Positions 20,813 to 21,460 of a stretch of DNA of 21,460 nucleotides are shown one piece after another. The stretch comes from CAKSHC01 sp045631845 (GTDB lineage: Bacteria; Bacillota; Clostridia; Oscillospirales; UMGS1783), in the NCBI GenBank assembly GCA_045631845.1, contig JAZQVM010000077.1:1-21460 (forward strand). Direction: 5' to 3'. The notes below the pieces were generated by a model that did not search any database, was not told where the DNA came from, and saw only the letters and a program-made list of their open reading frames with translations. The stretch's first letter is position 1. Each line of letters starts with the position of its first letter. A program made the position numbers and the translations under genes.

Positions 20813-21460
20813 TTATCCTTTTTCAAAATAACTCTCCAGTTTCGGGAATAGGGCAGGGAAGACAAAGCGACGGGTAAACAGCCGATCAAACCACCCGATA
20901 ATCGGGCTGTTAATGATGGCCGTCACGATTGTGGCCACACCCACACCCACAAATCGTCCGAAAATAACCAGCGTCAGCACAACCGCCACCGCCAAGCTGC
21001 CCAGATCGTAGAACCGCTTGACCCGTCCTCGGTCCCAGCCCTTGGCCGCCGCCACTCCCTTAACAAAATAATCGTACATCTGCGGATAGAGATAGGCATG
21101 AAAACTCAGCGCCACCGCAAAGGCGGTGATAACCGACCCGCCCAAGAAAAAGGCAATCCGTATCGACCAATCCATACTCCCCGGCACCGTCACCAAAGGG
21201 TTGAAGATCGGGATAACCGTCCTCCAAAAATCCAGCATCGCTCCGTAAATCAGACAAGTGCCAAACGACACCAAATACAGCGGTCGAAACCGCTTGACAA
21301 TCAAACAAAAGGCAATCAACAATCACGCCTGCACCAGATACTCACTCTGCCCAAAAGTCAAAAACCCCAACGCCTGACTGATAATATAGGCAGGAGCCAC
21401 CACCATCGACAGTCCCAGATCGGCCGCCGACACCATCGCCACCGAAAAGGACATGGTAAT
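20813..21460 (-). pseudogene. YczE/YitT-like (DUF6198-type) membrane protein, interrupted by TGA and cut by window edge
   Basis: Reading in from the window edge on the minus strand, 45 codons (including SAADLGLSMVVAPAYIIS and FLTFGQSEYLVQA) are open. A TGA follows at 21325-21323, then the same frame runs 169 more codons (LLIAFCLIVKRFRPLYLVS to FPKLESYFEKG). Four or five hydrophobic spans are visible, and the two parts together look like one protein of the YczE/YitT-like family of unknown transport role. TGA serves as a normal stop elsewhere in the window (coaD, rsmD, trmK), so this is probably a nonsense mutation or a sequencing error. A TTG directly after the TGA could restart translation, but no ribosome site is seen. 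The true start is outside the window. Confidence 0.65.

Noticed and set aside
21290..21325. Selenocysteine insertion at the in-frame TGA
   Set aside because: The nearby hairpin is a short UUCG stem starting 29 bases after the TGA, not a convincing bacterial SECIS, and no selenoprotein of this membrane family is known to me.

Overview
The window looks like a chromosomal stretch of a Gram-positive anaerobe of the class Clostridia, probably an Oscillospiraceae/Ruminococcaceae-type gut bacterium. The evidence is two T-box leaders, strong sigma-A style promoters (TTGACA/TATAAT with 17 bp spacing), GGAGG ribosome sites, a Bacillota-type rqcH/trmK/coaD/rsmD housekeeping set, a PflX-like radical SAM protein and a multi-domain VanY lipoprotein. 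This placement is inferred from gene content and signals; no rRNA gene is present to confirm it.

Layout. 1-190 is the 5' end of ilvB (minus), preceded by its T-box leader and promoter (219-509). A divergent promoter drives a HAD phosphatase (597-1241). A membrane-tethered HTH regulator with a zinc ribbon follows (1315-1941). ileS (1958-5065, minus) has an Ile T-box leader, and its promoter sits back to back with that of a VanY-type lipoprotein (5396-6307). Next, on the minus strand, come a MATE transporter and a histidine phosphatase (overlapping), then a 51-residue membrane peptide coupled to a U32-family protein (8387-10533). 10636-11124 is a compact plus-strand unit: a promoter, a highly structured leader ending in a terminator, and a 73-residue cysteine-rich protein. 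11188-11729 holds a four-helix-bundle (23S rRNA intervening-sequence/Avd-like) gene and an unusual hairpin array. 11713-18018 is a minus-strand RNA-modification and translation-quality block: DUF1858, trmK, Nif3-like and rqcH; then rsmD, coaD, a coiled-coil protein and rlmD. 18194-19021 is an atypical SDR oxidoreductase with codon use that suggests high expression. 19062-19580 is an acidic coiled-coil protein, and 19693-20562 a radical SAM protein. A second, gene-less copy of the hairpin array lies at 20606-20779, followed by a membrane protein gene with an in-frame TGA that runs off the window end.

The most remarkable feature is the pair of hairpin arrays (11554-11729 and 20606-20779). Each has four GCGATAT motifs followed by four ATATCGC motifs. 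Nearly every interval between motifs is itself a small hairpin, and the hairpin stems differ between the copies while pairing is kept. The arrays can fold into a central stem with three successive four-way junctions. One copy is attached to a four-helix-bundle protein gene and the other stands alone, which suggests an autonomous/non-autonomous mobile element pair. The second most interesting item is the structured leader at about 10671-10842. It has a nested long hairpin and a candidate antiterminator that pairs with the terminator loop, and it matches no riboswitch class I recognise.
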